From contig SVUF01000005.1 of NCBI GenBank assembly GCA_015063395.1, forward strand, positions 1 through 40,850: DNA of 40,850 nucleotides, read 5' to 3'. The notes beneath the pieces were generated by a model that worked only from the letters and a program-made list of their open reading frames with translations, did no database searches and was not told the origin of the DNA. Shown one piece after another: positions 28,637-37,097 of the stretch. A program made the translations under genes and the position numbers. Source of the stretch: Oscillospiraceae bacterium. GTDB lineage: Bacteria; Bacillota; Clostridia; Oscillospirales; CAG-272. Position 1 is the stretch's first letter; the number at the start of each line of letters is the position of its first letter.

Positions 28637-28819
28637 TCAGTCAAGATCAACCCTGATAAGCTCACGGCACAGCTTTTTTTCAAGCTGTCTTTTTTTGTTG
28701 GGTACTACCCTTGTTGCAGGAGAAGCAACACCGTAGGTGCTCCAATTTTTTCTTCTTTGAAGGTTGAGCCTTCTCTTTTCTTTTTTTGACAGCTTTTCAT
28801 ACAATACAAAATTTTTCAT
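28637..28819 (-). CDS. small basic protein (60 aa)
   Basis: MKNFVLYEKLSKKEKRRLNLQRRKNWSTYGVASPATRVVPNKKRQLEKKLCRELIRVDLD with RBS gaaaggg upstream. Confidence 0.5.
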   Translation of the reverse strand: MKNFVLYEKLSKKEKRRLNLQRRKNWSTYGVASPATRVVPNKKRQLEKKLCRELIRVDLD

Positions 28820-28851
28820 ATTTTTCCCTTTCTTTATTTAAATAATTTTCA

Positions 28852-28881
28852 TTTGGCAAGGACTGCTTTCACGGTCCTTGC
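28852..28881 (-). terminator. hairpin between two small minus-strand ORFs
   Basis: GGCAAGGACtgctttcacgGTCCTTGCC. Confidence 0.55.
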
Positions 28882-28894
28882 CAAAGCTTCTTTG

Positions 28895-29209
28895 TTATGC
28901 CGCCTCAAGCTCCATGAACTCATAGCACTGTATTGAGCCGTCGGGATTGAATGAATACAGCGATGAGCGAAATCTTTCTCCGAACATGAGAAGATCCTCG
29001 GTGTACAGATACTCCATTGTAAAGCCGTTTTCTCTGACAAGTGCTTCGATCTCTCTGTTCATGTCCTCATCCTCTCCGTTTATTACAACGGTCGGCTTTT
29101 CTCCTTCAGCAAAGACAAGCTCATGTTTTTTCCATGCATTCTTCTATGCCCCGGTAAAAAAATTCTCGCAACACCCAACAGGCTTAATAAGCTTAGTGAT
29201 GATTAACAT
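28895..29209 (-). pseudogene. small ORF (104 codons) interrupted by one in-frame TAG
   Basis: Minus strand: MLIITKLIKPVGCCENFFTGA*KNAWKKHELVFAEGEKPTVVINGEDEDMNREIEALVRENGFTMEYLYTEDLLMFGERFRSSLYSFNPDGSIQCYEFMELEAA; TAG at 29144-29146, frame otherwise open. Confidence 0.5.
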
Positions 29210-29308
29210 AGGTTTGTACCTCCATAAATACTTTTTACCTTTTTTCTTGACTTTCAATGGATAATATGATACAATATCGGGCAAGAAGTGCATAAAACGG
29301 AGGTTGCC

Positions 29309-29599
29309 ATGGAGCTTGCTATTATCATTACACTTTCTCTGATACTGTTTGCTGCTTATTTTTATTTACTAAATGTATTTCTTGATAAGCTTCAAAACAA
29401 TATCTTGCTGATCTTTTTCTTTCTTCTTTCTATCTTTGGACTATTCTTTGGTGTAAAAGGTATTTATATTCTTGGAGATAACTTCTCAATTGCAAGCCAA
29501 ACAATGACCACTCTTGGCACCTGTGCCCTTGTTACAGCGGCAGCAACCATGATCTACAACAGACTAAAAAAACGCAGATCAAAAGATAAGGACAAATAA
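29309..29599 (+). CDS. small three-TM membrane protein
   Basis: MELAIIITLSLILFAAYFYLLNVFLDKLQNNILLIFFFLLSIFGLFFG...; RBS acggagg and promoter TTGACT-17-TACAAT (29247-29275). Confidence 0.6.
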   Translation: MELAIIITLSLILFAAYFYLLNVFLDKLQNNILLIFFFLLSIFGLFFGVKGIYILGDNFSIASQTMTTLGTCALVTAAATMIYNRLKKRRSKDKDK

Positions 29600-29610
29600 C
29601 AAGTCAATTA

Positions 29611-29653
29611 AAAAGAGCTGTAAATACTCTTCTGAGTTTTCACAGCTCTTTTT
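29611..29653. terminator. terminator of the GAGCTGTAAAAA family, between convergent genes
   Basis: AAAAGAGCTGTAAATACTcttctgAGTTTTCACAGCTCTTTTT. Confidence 0.75.
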
Positions 29654-29674
29654 GTTATAAGGTTCACCGATATA

Positions 29675-30919
29675 TTATTTTTTCAACTCTTCAAAATACA
29701 GATTCATTTGATTTTCGCTGGGCTTGTAGTTTGGATCCGAGCAGCAAGGCAACGTGGGCTCACCGCCGTCATCGCTCCAAAACGGAGTAAGATAATCGTT
29801 TTCATAGAGTTTTCTATCCTCTTCCTTACGAAAATCCGGGATATCATATGGCTTTCCACCGTCAAGAATGGAACGGAATCCCAAAATCCCCACTGACGAC
29901 ATAACTGTTGCCGAATAAATGTCAAAGGGATGTGGCGGCTGTTTTCCCTCGTTTACACATTCCACAAACATTCGCACAGTCAAAAAATCTCCGCCACCGT
30001 GAGCCGATTTTTCAATCAATGCCTCGTCCTTATCGTTCCACGAGGGCTTATACAGTTTTTCTCTTTCCTCACCCTCGGGTACTTCCCAGCTGTTGTATCG
30101 AAGCATCACCTGTTCTCCCATGCCGCGCAGATTTTCGAGCTGTCCTTTTGTGCCGCATATTCTATAGGAATTGTGATGCGCACCAAATGCCGAGCATGCA
30201 GTTACACGGAACACCGATCCGTCATCGTTGAGGGTGGTTATATTTGCCGCTCTGTCCGCACTGTGCGAGGCATTCGGAACATCCTCTGCCATTGGCGCAA
30301 ACATTGCAAACGCCGTAACCTTTTTAGGTGTTGCTCCTGTAATGTGCATTACAGGTCCAAGAGAATGGGTGATATAATATGTCTTGGGCAAAAAATGTCT
30401 CCAATGATTCGGGTAGAATTTATAGGTCTTGGTAAAGGCTGTATTCCATGGATTTACAGGATGGTTGTATTCGCCCTCGGCATACAGTATTTTTCCCAAA
30501 TTACCGCTATCCACCACACGCTTCATCTCACGGTTGAACAACATCTGAGGATAGTTCTCCGCAAGCATATAAATACTTTTGCTTTTTTCAAAGGCGCGGA
30601 CAAGCTCAACACCCTCTCCCATTGTTCCATTGGATATACATTCACAAAAAACGTGAATGTTACGGCGAAAGCACTCCACAGCATAGGGAGCATGCTGATA
30701 AAAATTATTTGCCAAAATTACCGCATCCATGGGGTGTTCAATGAATTTGTCAAAGCTCTCGTAAGTAGCTACAGGTTTATCAAGCTTTGCAAGTGCTGTC
30801 TTGAGGCGTTCCTTGTGGTTATCACAAATTGCAACAATTTCAGAATTCAAATCAATAAAATAACCTGCAAGATCCATTCCTCTGCCCGCTCCAAAAACTC
30901 CAATTCTCAGTTTTTTCAT
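29675..30919 (-). CDS. Gfo/Idh/MocA family oxidoreductase
   Basis: KLRIGVFGAGRGMDLAGYFI...DAVILANNFYQHAPYAVECFRRNIHVFCECISNGTMGEGVELVRAFEKS...AENYPQMLFNREMKRVVDSGNLGKILYAEGEYNHP. Confidence 0.88.
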   Translation of the reverse strand: MKKLRIGVFGAGRGMDLAGYFIDLNSEIVAICDNHKERLKTALAKLDKPVATYESFDKFIEHPMDAVILANNFYQHAPYAVECFRRNIHVFCECISNGTMGEGVELVRAFEKSKSIYMLAENYPQMLFNREMKRVVDSGNLGKILYAEGEYNHPVNPWNTAFTKTYKFYPNHWRHFLPKTYYITHSLGPVMHITGATPKKVTAFAMFAPMAEDVPNASHSADRAANITTLNDDGSVFRVTACSAFGAHHNSYRICGTKGQLENLRGMGEQVMLRYNSWEVPEGEEREKLYKPSWNDKDEALIEKSAHGGGDFLTVRMFVECVNEGKQPPHPFDIYSATVMSSVGILGFRSILDGGKPYDIPDFRKEEDRKLYENDYLTPFWSDDGGEPTLPCCSDPNYKPSENQMNLYFEELKK

Positions 30920-31058
30920 AATTATCTCCCCTTTCCTTTATTCAACCTCATTATATCACGACACCTTTTGTTAATCAATATAAAAAATACATAAAAAGCA
31001 CTTAGAGCTTTACTTTAAATTTTTGGTCAATTTAAAACAATTTCCGTTTTAAATAACA

Positions 31059-31086
31059 CAAGACTCGACTAAAAAAGTGAGTCTTG
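31059..31086. terminator. hairpin CAAGACTC...GAGTCTTG
   Basis: 8-bp inverted repeat just downstream of the GNAT gene (minus strand). Confidence 0.5.
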
Positions 31087-31108
31087 TATTATTATCGAAT
31101 AAAAATTT

Positions 31109-31663
31109 TTATTGTTCGTTCTGTGCTTTATTTTCAAAATCCGCTTTTGAAATTATATAATTATAACTCGTAATTGGAATTCCGTTTTTAACCCAAGAAT
31201 TCAAAACGGTCTTGTAGTGATTAAATCCAAGCTTTTCGATAACTCTTTTTGATTTTACGTTTCCCTCATCATAAGCGCAGACAATACTATCAAATCCAAG
31301 GTCAAACAAATATTTCATAGCTTCCTTGACTGCCTCCGGCATATAACCATGTCCCCAATAATCAGGATGGAGATTATATGCGATCTCAATGGAGTTTTGC
31401 TCGTGATCAATTCTGTCAGCCACAAGATCTCCGATAGGTTCATTGGTGTCCTTCAAAAACAATATCCAATTAAGCACGTCTTCATCATCCGCATAAAGCT
31501 CAAAGCCTTCGATAAGCTTGGGATCAAGCTTTTCATATTCACATTCACCGCAAATATCCCTAAGCTTTCTGAAATCATATTCATAAACTTTCTGAAAATC
31601 CTCAAAAGTTCCTCTTTTAAGTATTAAACGCTCTGTGGCAAGCATGGGAGTAGTGTATTTCAT
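31109..31663 (-). CDS. GNAT family N-acetyltransferase (RimJ/RimL type)
   Basis: MKYTTPMLATERLILKRGTFEDFQKVYEYDF...NSIEIAYNLHPDYWGHGYMPEAVKEAMKYLFDLGFDSIVCAYDEGNVKSKRVIEKLGFNHYKT. Confidence 0.9.
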   Translation of the reverse strand: MKYTTPMLATERLILKRGTFEDFQKVYEYDFRKLRDICGECEYEKLDPKLIEGFELYADDEDVLNWILFLKDTNEPIGDLVADRIDHEQNSIEIAYNLHPDYWGHGYMPEAVKEAMKYLFDLGFDSIVCAYDEGNVKSKRVIEKLGFNHYKTVLNSWVKNGIPITSYNYIISKADFENKAQNEQ

Positions 31664-31691
31664 GGTGCCTCCTGTATTATAACCACTTATA

Positions 31692-32219
31692 TCAACCGTT
31701 TTTATTCTCGCCCAAGAGATCTTCAACATATTTTTGACGTCTTTTTCTTGCGCGTTTACTACCTTTTATGATGGCAAAAGCAAAAAACGTGTTGAGTATT
31801 GTTGATGCAATAATAAGTGCTGCAATGTAAAGCTTGCCTCCGATCAAATATGTTATAAATCTTGCAATATGGCTTGCTATAACACTGAGAGGATAATATC
31901 CCATGGAGACCACGCAAATAATACCATAAATAACGGAGCTCTTTATCGCAAGTGATTTTACATAGCTTGTATCGGCTCTCTCAAATTCATCAGCTTTTAC
32001 AGCAAATATATAAATAATGATTGAACTGAAGATTGTGCCAAGCACGCTCATTATAACCTCTTCCCAAAAGAGTCTTGTGGCATCGTAATTATAAAGACCT
32101 CTGAATATATAGAGAGGAACAATACTTATTAGCCAAGCGCCCCACGATGCTCCAAGCATTTTAAGTGCCCAAATAATCGACTCCTTTAATGATGCTTTTT
32201 CTTTTTTGTTATTATTCAT
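31692..32219 (-). CDS. hypothetical four-TM membrane protein
   Basis: MNNNKKEKASLKESIIWALKMLGASWGAWLISIVPLYIF...; adjacent to, and same strand as, the sigma-like gene. Confidence 0.55.
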   Translation of the reverse strand: MNNNKKEKASLKESIIWALKMLGASWGAWLISIVPLYIFRGLYNYDATRLFWEEVIMSVLGTIFSSIIIYIFAVKADEFERADTSYVKSLAIKSSVIYGIICVVSMGYYPLSVIASHIARFITYLIGGKLYIAALIIASTILNTFFAFAIIKGSKRARKRRQKYVEDLLGENKNG

Positions 32220-32239
32220 AAATGCCTCCTTCTTGATCA

Positions 32240-33793
32240 TCAACGCTGAATCATAACGTCGCAATAACAGTTTTTTGAGGGCATCTCAAAGGCACCCGTC
32301 CTCTGCGCATATGAAACCACCGCAGAATACAAGCCCATAAACATATTTTGACACAATCTGTCAATGTCGTCACCTAAATGCTTAGGAAAAATCTTTTTAT
32401 AATCTTCAATAAATTTCTCAACAGCTTGTGAGTATTCAGGCATAATTTTTGCAAAATATTTTTCTACGATCCCATCAAAAGTTCTTTTTTGCTCTGCTGT
32501 AAAACACGGAACTGTCACAAAAAAGCTTCCGTCATCCTTTTTGATAATATACCCAGCCTTAACTGCTTCTGCAACCGATGAAGCATCTTCCGAATAACCG
32601 CGGAATATAATGTCCTCACAAGCATTAATACAATGATCAAACATCATTTTTCTGAACGCGATTCCATTCATACCGAAATAAACGGTATGATTACAACTTC
32701 CTCTGCTTCCAAGATTTAAACTGCCATTCACCCCGATCTTTGTTCTGCGATATTTTCCGGTTTCGATACTTCCAATGTAATTCCACTTTAATCCATCAAA
32801 TTTAACCTCAAAGTCGGGGTATGGAAGTCGGCAATACCGGCAACTTAAATAATCAAAAGCAAGAATACCATAAAGATAAAATAAATCGGTACCGCTTTTA
32901 TCCGCCTTGTAAAAATCAATTTTTTCGGCTTCTATTGCAACAGATCTTATTGCAGATACCAACTTATCCATAATCGGAAGAAGTACCTTTTCCGCATTTT
33001 CTTCACAATATTCTCCGTGTTTATCAGTCCAAATCACAAAATTTGCTTGGTATTTTCCTTTTGCTATCTCAATGATAGCCTCCCTTTTTAATAGATTATC
33101 AATTCTGTCCTCAACAAAATATGCAGGAACACCGCAGATTTTTGCAAGCTCCTCAACTGTTGATGGACTCTCATAAGAATGATAAAGAATATTTTGAGAA
33201 AGAGCATCTTCAATATAAACATTTGGAAAGGGCTTGTCTTTGTTGTTATAATCTCCGCTTCCGTATATATCAAGGTGAATTTTCTTAGGACGCAAAGCCG
33301 TTTCTTTCATTTCAGTACACTCCTTTTTAATTTTTTTCCGAGCCTCCGAAAGGCGCCAAGTAACTGTACCCTCGGGAATGTCTAATTTCTCGGAAATCTG
33401 CTTAGTAGAAAGACCGTCATAATAGTAAAGAACGATAATATCACGGTATATAGCAGATAGCATGGCTATTTTTGATCTGAGAAAGTCATACACTTCTTCT
33501 TGATCGTTATAGGTTTCAGCATTATAAACCATATCTTCAGGAACATCATAAGTAAACATCGCGCGCTGTTTTCCCATATGACGCCTAAAGCTTTTTGTTA
33601 CGTTATTTGCAACGCCCCAAAGCCAAGGCTCAAATTTGCTTTCATCCTTGAGCTTCGGCAATTCGCGAACTAATGTAAAAAGTATCTCTTGAGATAAATC
33701 ATCAGCCTCCTCGTGAGAATAGGTGTGATTTACTGCATATCCATATACTTTTTCTGCATAGTTTAAAATAACACCGGAATCCATCGTTCTCAC
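32240..33793 (-). CDS. sigma-70 family factor with a long (about 330 aa) C-terminal extension
   Basis: YGYAVNHTYSHEEADDLSQEILFTLVRELPKLKDESKFEPWLWGVANNVTKSFRRHM (region 2), LSAIYRDIIVLYYYDGLSTKQISEKLDIPEGTVTWRLSEARKKIKKE (region 4), then about 330 residues containing an HTH-like STVEELAKICGVPAYFVEDRIDNLLKREAI. Confidence 0.8.
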   Translation of the reverse strand: MRTMDSGVILNYAEKVYGYAVNHTYSHEEADDLSQEILFTLVRELPKLKDESKFEPWLWGVANNVTKSFRRHMGKQRAMFTYDVPEDMVYNAETYNDQEEVYDFLRSKIAMLSAIYRDIIVLYYYDGLSTKQISEKLDIPEGTVTWRLSEARKKIKKECTEMKETALRPKKIHLDIYGSGDYNNKDKPFPNVYIEDALSQNILYHSYESPSTVEELAKICGVPAYFVEDRIDNLLKREAIIEIAKGKYQANFVIWTDKHGEYCEENAEKVLLPIMDKLVSAIRSVAIEAEKIDFYKADKSGTDLFYLYGILAFDYLSCRYCRLPYPDFEVKFDGLKWNYIGSIETGKYRRTKIGVNGSLNLGSRGSCNHTVYFGMNGIAFRKMMFDHCINACEDIIFRGYSEDASSVAEAVKAGYIIKKDDGSFFVTVPCFTAEQKRTFDGIVEKYFAKIMPEYSQAVEKFIEDYKKIFPKHLGDDIDRLCQNMFMGLYSAVVSYAQRTGAFEMPSKNCYCDVMIQR

Positions 33794-33961
33794 CTGCCTT
33801 TCATCTATAAAGTGTTGAAAAATTAAATTTCATTGGGTAGAATTGAAGTTTTTATTATTTTTTTATAAATTCAGATTTTATGATATAATTACTTGAACCT
33901 TTTTGCATCAAAAAACAACTTATTAAGTGAAACCGGTTTTAATAACACAAAAAGAGGAGCT

Positions 33962-34363
33962 ATGGAACAAGAACTGTCTTTTGAAATATTGCTGAAAAAA
34001 CACTGTATTGCAGTTGAGCGATATATTAATTTCAGATTACCAAACAGCTTCGAGGCTGATGATGTAATTCAAGAAAGATATTGTGCGGCTTACATCGGAT
34101 ATGAAAAGCTGCGTAATAAAGAACTCTTCAAGCCGTGGATACTTTCTATTGCAAAAAAACAATGCAATATTTGGCTTAGTAAAAAGTATTGTAGGGAGCT
34201 GATTCCATTGAATAATATCTTGGAAACAGCCGCTATCTCATCCTATGATGAGGATACTTCAACAGAAATAATATTAAAAAAAAGATTTGTGCAGCAAAGC
34301 AACCTTTACTTCTTCACTATTCACTATTACTTCTTACCTAAAATTCCGTACACGCCAATTTAG
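33962..34363 (+). pseudogene. sigma factor truncated by the 127-bp repeat
   Basis: MEQELSFEILLKKHCIAVERYINFRLPNSFEADDVIQERYCAAYIGYEKLRNKELFKPWILSIAKKQCNIWLSKKY (region 2) is native; the last codons (LYFFTIHYYFLPKIPYTPI) are encoded by the repeat and region 4 is missing. Confidence 0.65.
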
Positions 34364-34428
34364 TGAAAAATGAAGAGTGAAGAGGTAATAAGTAAAAATT
34401 CCGCACACTTGCGTGTACGGAAATTTTT
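34302..34428. repeat. 127-bp dispersed repeat, copy 1
   Basis: acctttacttcttcactattcactattacttcttacctaaaattccgtacacgccaa...ttgcgtgtacggaaattttt; about 5 mismatches to copy 2; internal inverted repeats. Confidence 0.9.
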
Positions 34429-34467
34429 GAGTTCACCCAACAATTTCGAACCCTAATATAGAACACG

Positions 34468-35172
34468 CTATAACATATAACTCGTAAGTCCTCTTATAAA
34501 TCCGCGGAAGAAATGAAAAAGCAAAAAAGCCCCAATTAGTGCAACAATTGAAATCAAAACAATTTTCAATATTTTTCTTACCGTTTTATTATTCTTTTTT
34601 CTTTCTTCTTGTCTTTCCAACTTATCCTGCTTCTTCTGTTGTTTTTCTGCTAATTTGATTCTTTTAAGCTCCTCGCCCTCTTTGTCATATTCATCCTGTG
34701 TAACTAAATATTTATGCCGCGATTTTAACATCCACGATAAGGCAAACAGAACAATCCCCAAGAAAAGCAATGCAAATATTAACCAAAAATATCCTACACT
34801 AACAGATCTCGGTGATGCAATGATTTCCGGATTTTGAGGATTATAAAATATTTGCACCTTTTCACCAACCGAAAAATGAGCGCCACTGCCTGCTCTAAAA
34901 GATATTTTTGTATCGGTTTTTAATTCTCTGTTATAAACAATTCCATCCACTTCGTATTCTATATATATCTCCTGCCAATTCAAACCTCTACGCCGAACAT
35001 GACTGTCAACATCGACAATAGTTGCCTCAAGCAATTCCATATCAGATACGAGCTGATCATATTGAATTTTGGATATAACAAAAAATGCAACTATGGAACT
35101 GAACAATATAATGCAGAACAAAATGGCTGCCAAACCTTTCTTAAAAGCCCTATTATATTTCAAATCCGACAT
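34468..35172 (-). CDS. DUF3592-like membrane protein
   Basis: MSDLKYNRAFKKGLAAILFCIILFSSIVAFFVISK...LEATIVDVDSHVRRRGLNWQEIYIEYEVDGIVYNRELKTDTKISFRAGSGAHFSVGEKVQIFYNPQNPEIIASP. Confidence 0.75.
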   Translation of the reverse strand: MSDLKYNRAFKKGLAAILFCIILFSSIVAFFVISKIQYDQLVSDMELLEATIVDVDSHVRRRGLNWQEIYIEYEVDGIVYNRELKTDTKISFRAGSGAHFSVGEKVQIFYNPQNPEIIASPRSVSVGYFWLIFALLFLGIVLFALSWMLKSRHKYLVTQDEYDKEGEELKRIKLAEKQQKKQDKLERQEERKKNNKTVRKILKIVLISIVALIGAFLLFHFFRGFIRGLTSYML

Positions 35173-35332
35173 GTAATCACCGCCTTTCATATGTTTCATT
35201 ATAACATAAACGCACCATTTTTTCAAGGCATTTCAATAAAGTCGCAGGTTCAAGTCCAAAAGGTCGTAGAAAAGGTGCAATGGTGAAATGGGAGTGTTTT
35301 TACCCCTAAACACGAAAAGCCCTTGAAAATTC

Positions 35333-35545
35333 CGTTTGCGCAAAGCGCAACATCATTGGGCGTGAGCCCACATCATTGATGCGAAGCATCACATCATTTG
35401 CACGTTAGTGCAACCTCGTTCATTTGTGCCGAACAAATGAGAAATGATGTTCTCGCATTGCTCGAAATGATGTTGACCTTCGGTCAAATGATGTTGTGCC
35501 TTCGGCATAAATGAAAAAACCTCGTTCTTAAGAACGAGGTTTTTT
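35333..35545. repeat. array of short hairpins separated by ACATCATT / AATGATGT linkers, ending in a 32-bp perfect palindrome
   Basis: gtttgcgcaaagcgcaac-atcatt-gggcgtgagccc-acatcatt-gatgcgaagcatc-acatcatt-tgcacgttagtgca-...-tcatttgtgccgaacaaatga-g-aaatgatgtt-...-gaccttcggtc-aaatgatgtt-gtgccttcggcat-aaatga-aaaaaacctcgttcttaagaacgaggtttttt. Confidence 0.85.
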
Positions 35546-35601
35546 GTGCTCGTAGGATAAAATTACAACATAATATAAATGAAGACTTGCGACGCAAATC
35601 G

Positions 35602-35772
<171 letters not shown>

Positions 35773-36230
35773 TTTGGGCATCTTTTTGTCCACTGGTTCT
35801 ACCCAGTCCATTTAACCCGACTTTTTTGTAAATAATGTACAAAGTGAGCCATTTGGAATAGCAATTTGTCCATGGATTTTACTTGGTCCAAAAAAATTCA
35901 AGTCAGAATTCAAGTCAAAGTTTTGACAGCCCTCTCAATATTTATAACTCAGAACCAATGACAATCGATATAATTCATCTATGATACACAAAAAACTCGA
36001 ATCTTATTTAACTTTTTACTATTTGAATACGGACTAAATGCTGAATACATGCCCAATAACAAATTCACCCTGCATTATGTCAGAAAAATTGCCAAAACTA
36101 TATTTTTGTTAATAGGTGTTTTTTCTTACACTCGTACAGTTTACAAACTCTTCCCATATTCCGTTTCATTATGATATATTTCTGACTCGCTTTCCAATTC
36201 ACCATAATACTCAAATTTCAAACAAAACTG

Positions 36231-36259
36231 TTGACTTTTGAATACCAATTTGATATTAT
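36231..36259 (+). promoter_or_regulatory. promoter of the thyX operon
   Basis: TTGACT (36231-36236) - 17 bp - TATTAT (36254-36259). Confidence 0.5.
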
Positions 36260-36442
36260 GTTAAATAGAAATTCTATAATAATTTCAAAGCATATTAGCA
36301 ATTGTATTTTTTATTTTTAGACAACAATTTGCCTATGCATTTTATGTTGACATTCAAAACATATCTTCATAAAATATTTTTAATTACATTCATCAATCAA
36401 CAGCAATTTGTATAAAATAAACTATCAGAGGAGAATTTAATA

Positions 36443-37072
36443 ATGAATATTATCAAACCTAGTTTTCTTTTTAACGACGAGTTTAATGGTAACACAATAA
36501 TTAAAAAAATTGAGAAGGCCGCTAGAGTCTGCTACAAAAGTGAAGATAAAATTACAGAAAAATCTGCCGAAACTTTCCTAAAAAACATTATCAATCAAGG
36601 TCACGAGTCTGTGCTTGAACATGAAAAAATAACGGTTACCGTCATTTGTGATAGAGGCGTTTCTCACGAAATTGTACGTCATCGAATTGCAAGTTATAGC
36701 CAAGAAAGCACTCGATACTGTAATTATAGTAACAGCAAATTTGGAAAAGAACTCACATTTATTAAGCCTTGTTTTTGGGATGAAAACAGTGATCAGTATT
36801 TGATTTGGATAAAACAAATGCAACAAATTGAAGATAATTATATTCAACTAATTAGGTCAGGCTCATCACCTCAAGAGGCACGAGCCATCTTACCAAATAG
36901 TTTAAAGACAGAAATCGTTATCACTATGAATATCCGCGAGTGGCGTCATTTTTTTAAACTCAGAACATCGCATGCCGCTCATCCTCAAATGCGTGAAATA
37001 GCTCAATTAATGTTATCATCGTTCCAAGAAAAAATACCCGTTTTATTTGATGACATTTTACAAGATAAATAA
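36443..37072 (+). CDS. thyX: flavin-dependent thymidylate synthase family protein
   Basis: RVCYKSEDKITEKSAETFLKNIINQGHESVLEHEKITVTVICDRGVSHEIVRHRIASYSQESTRYCNY (RHRx7S ThyX motif), NSLKTEIVITMNIREWRHFFKLRTSHAAHPQMREIAQLM. Confidence 0.92.
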   Translation: MNIIKPSFLFNDEFNGNTIIKKIEKAARVCYKSEDKITEKSAETFLKNIINQGHESVLEHEKITVTVICDRGVSHEIVRHRIASYSQESTRYCNYSNSKFGKELTFIKPCFWDENSDQYLIWIKQMQQIEDNYIQLIRSGSSPQEARAILPNSLKTEIVITMNIREWRHFFKLRTSHAAHPQMREIAQLMLSSFQEKIPVLFDDILQDK

Positions 37073-37097
37073 TAATTAGAGCATCAGGAGGAAAATT

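Noticed and set aside
28624-28649. Tandem gatcagtcaa repeats
   Set aside because: Only about 2.5 copies of a 10-mer; too short to interpret.
29930-30994. 354-aa plus-strand ORF
   Set aside because: Antisense to the well-supported Gfo/Idh/MocA gene; Cys/His/Arg-rich composition typical of shadow ORFs.
35333-35545. Could the hairpin array be a CRISPR?
   Set aside because: Linkers are only 7-10 nt, units are about 20-25 bp, linkers invert midway, and arms are palindromes; no cas genes seen.
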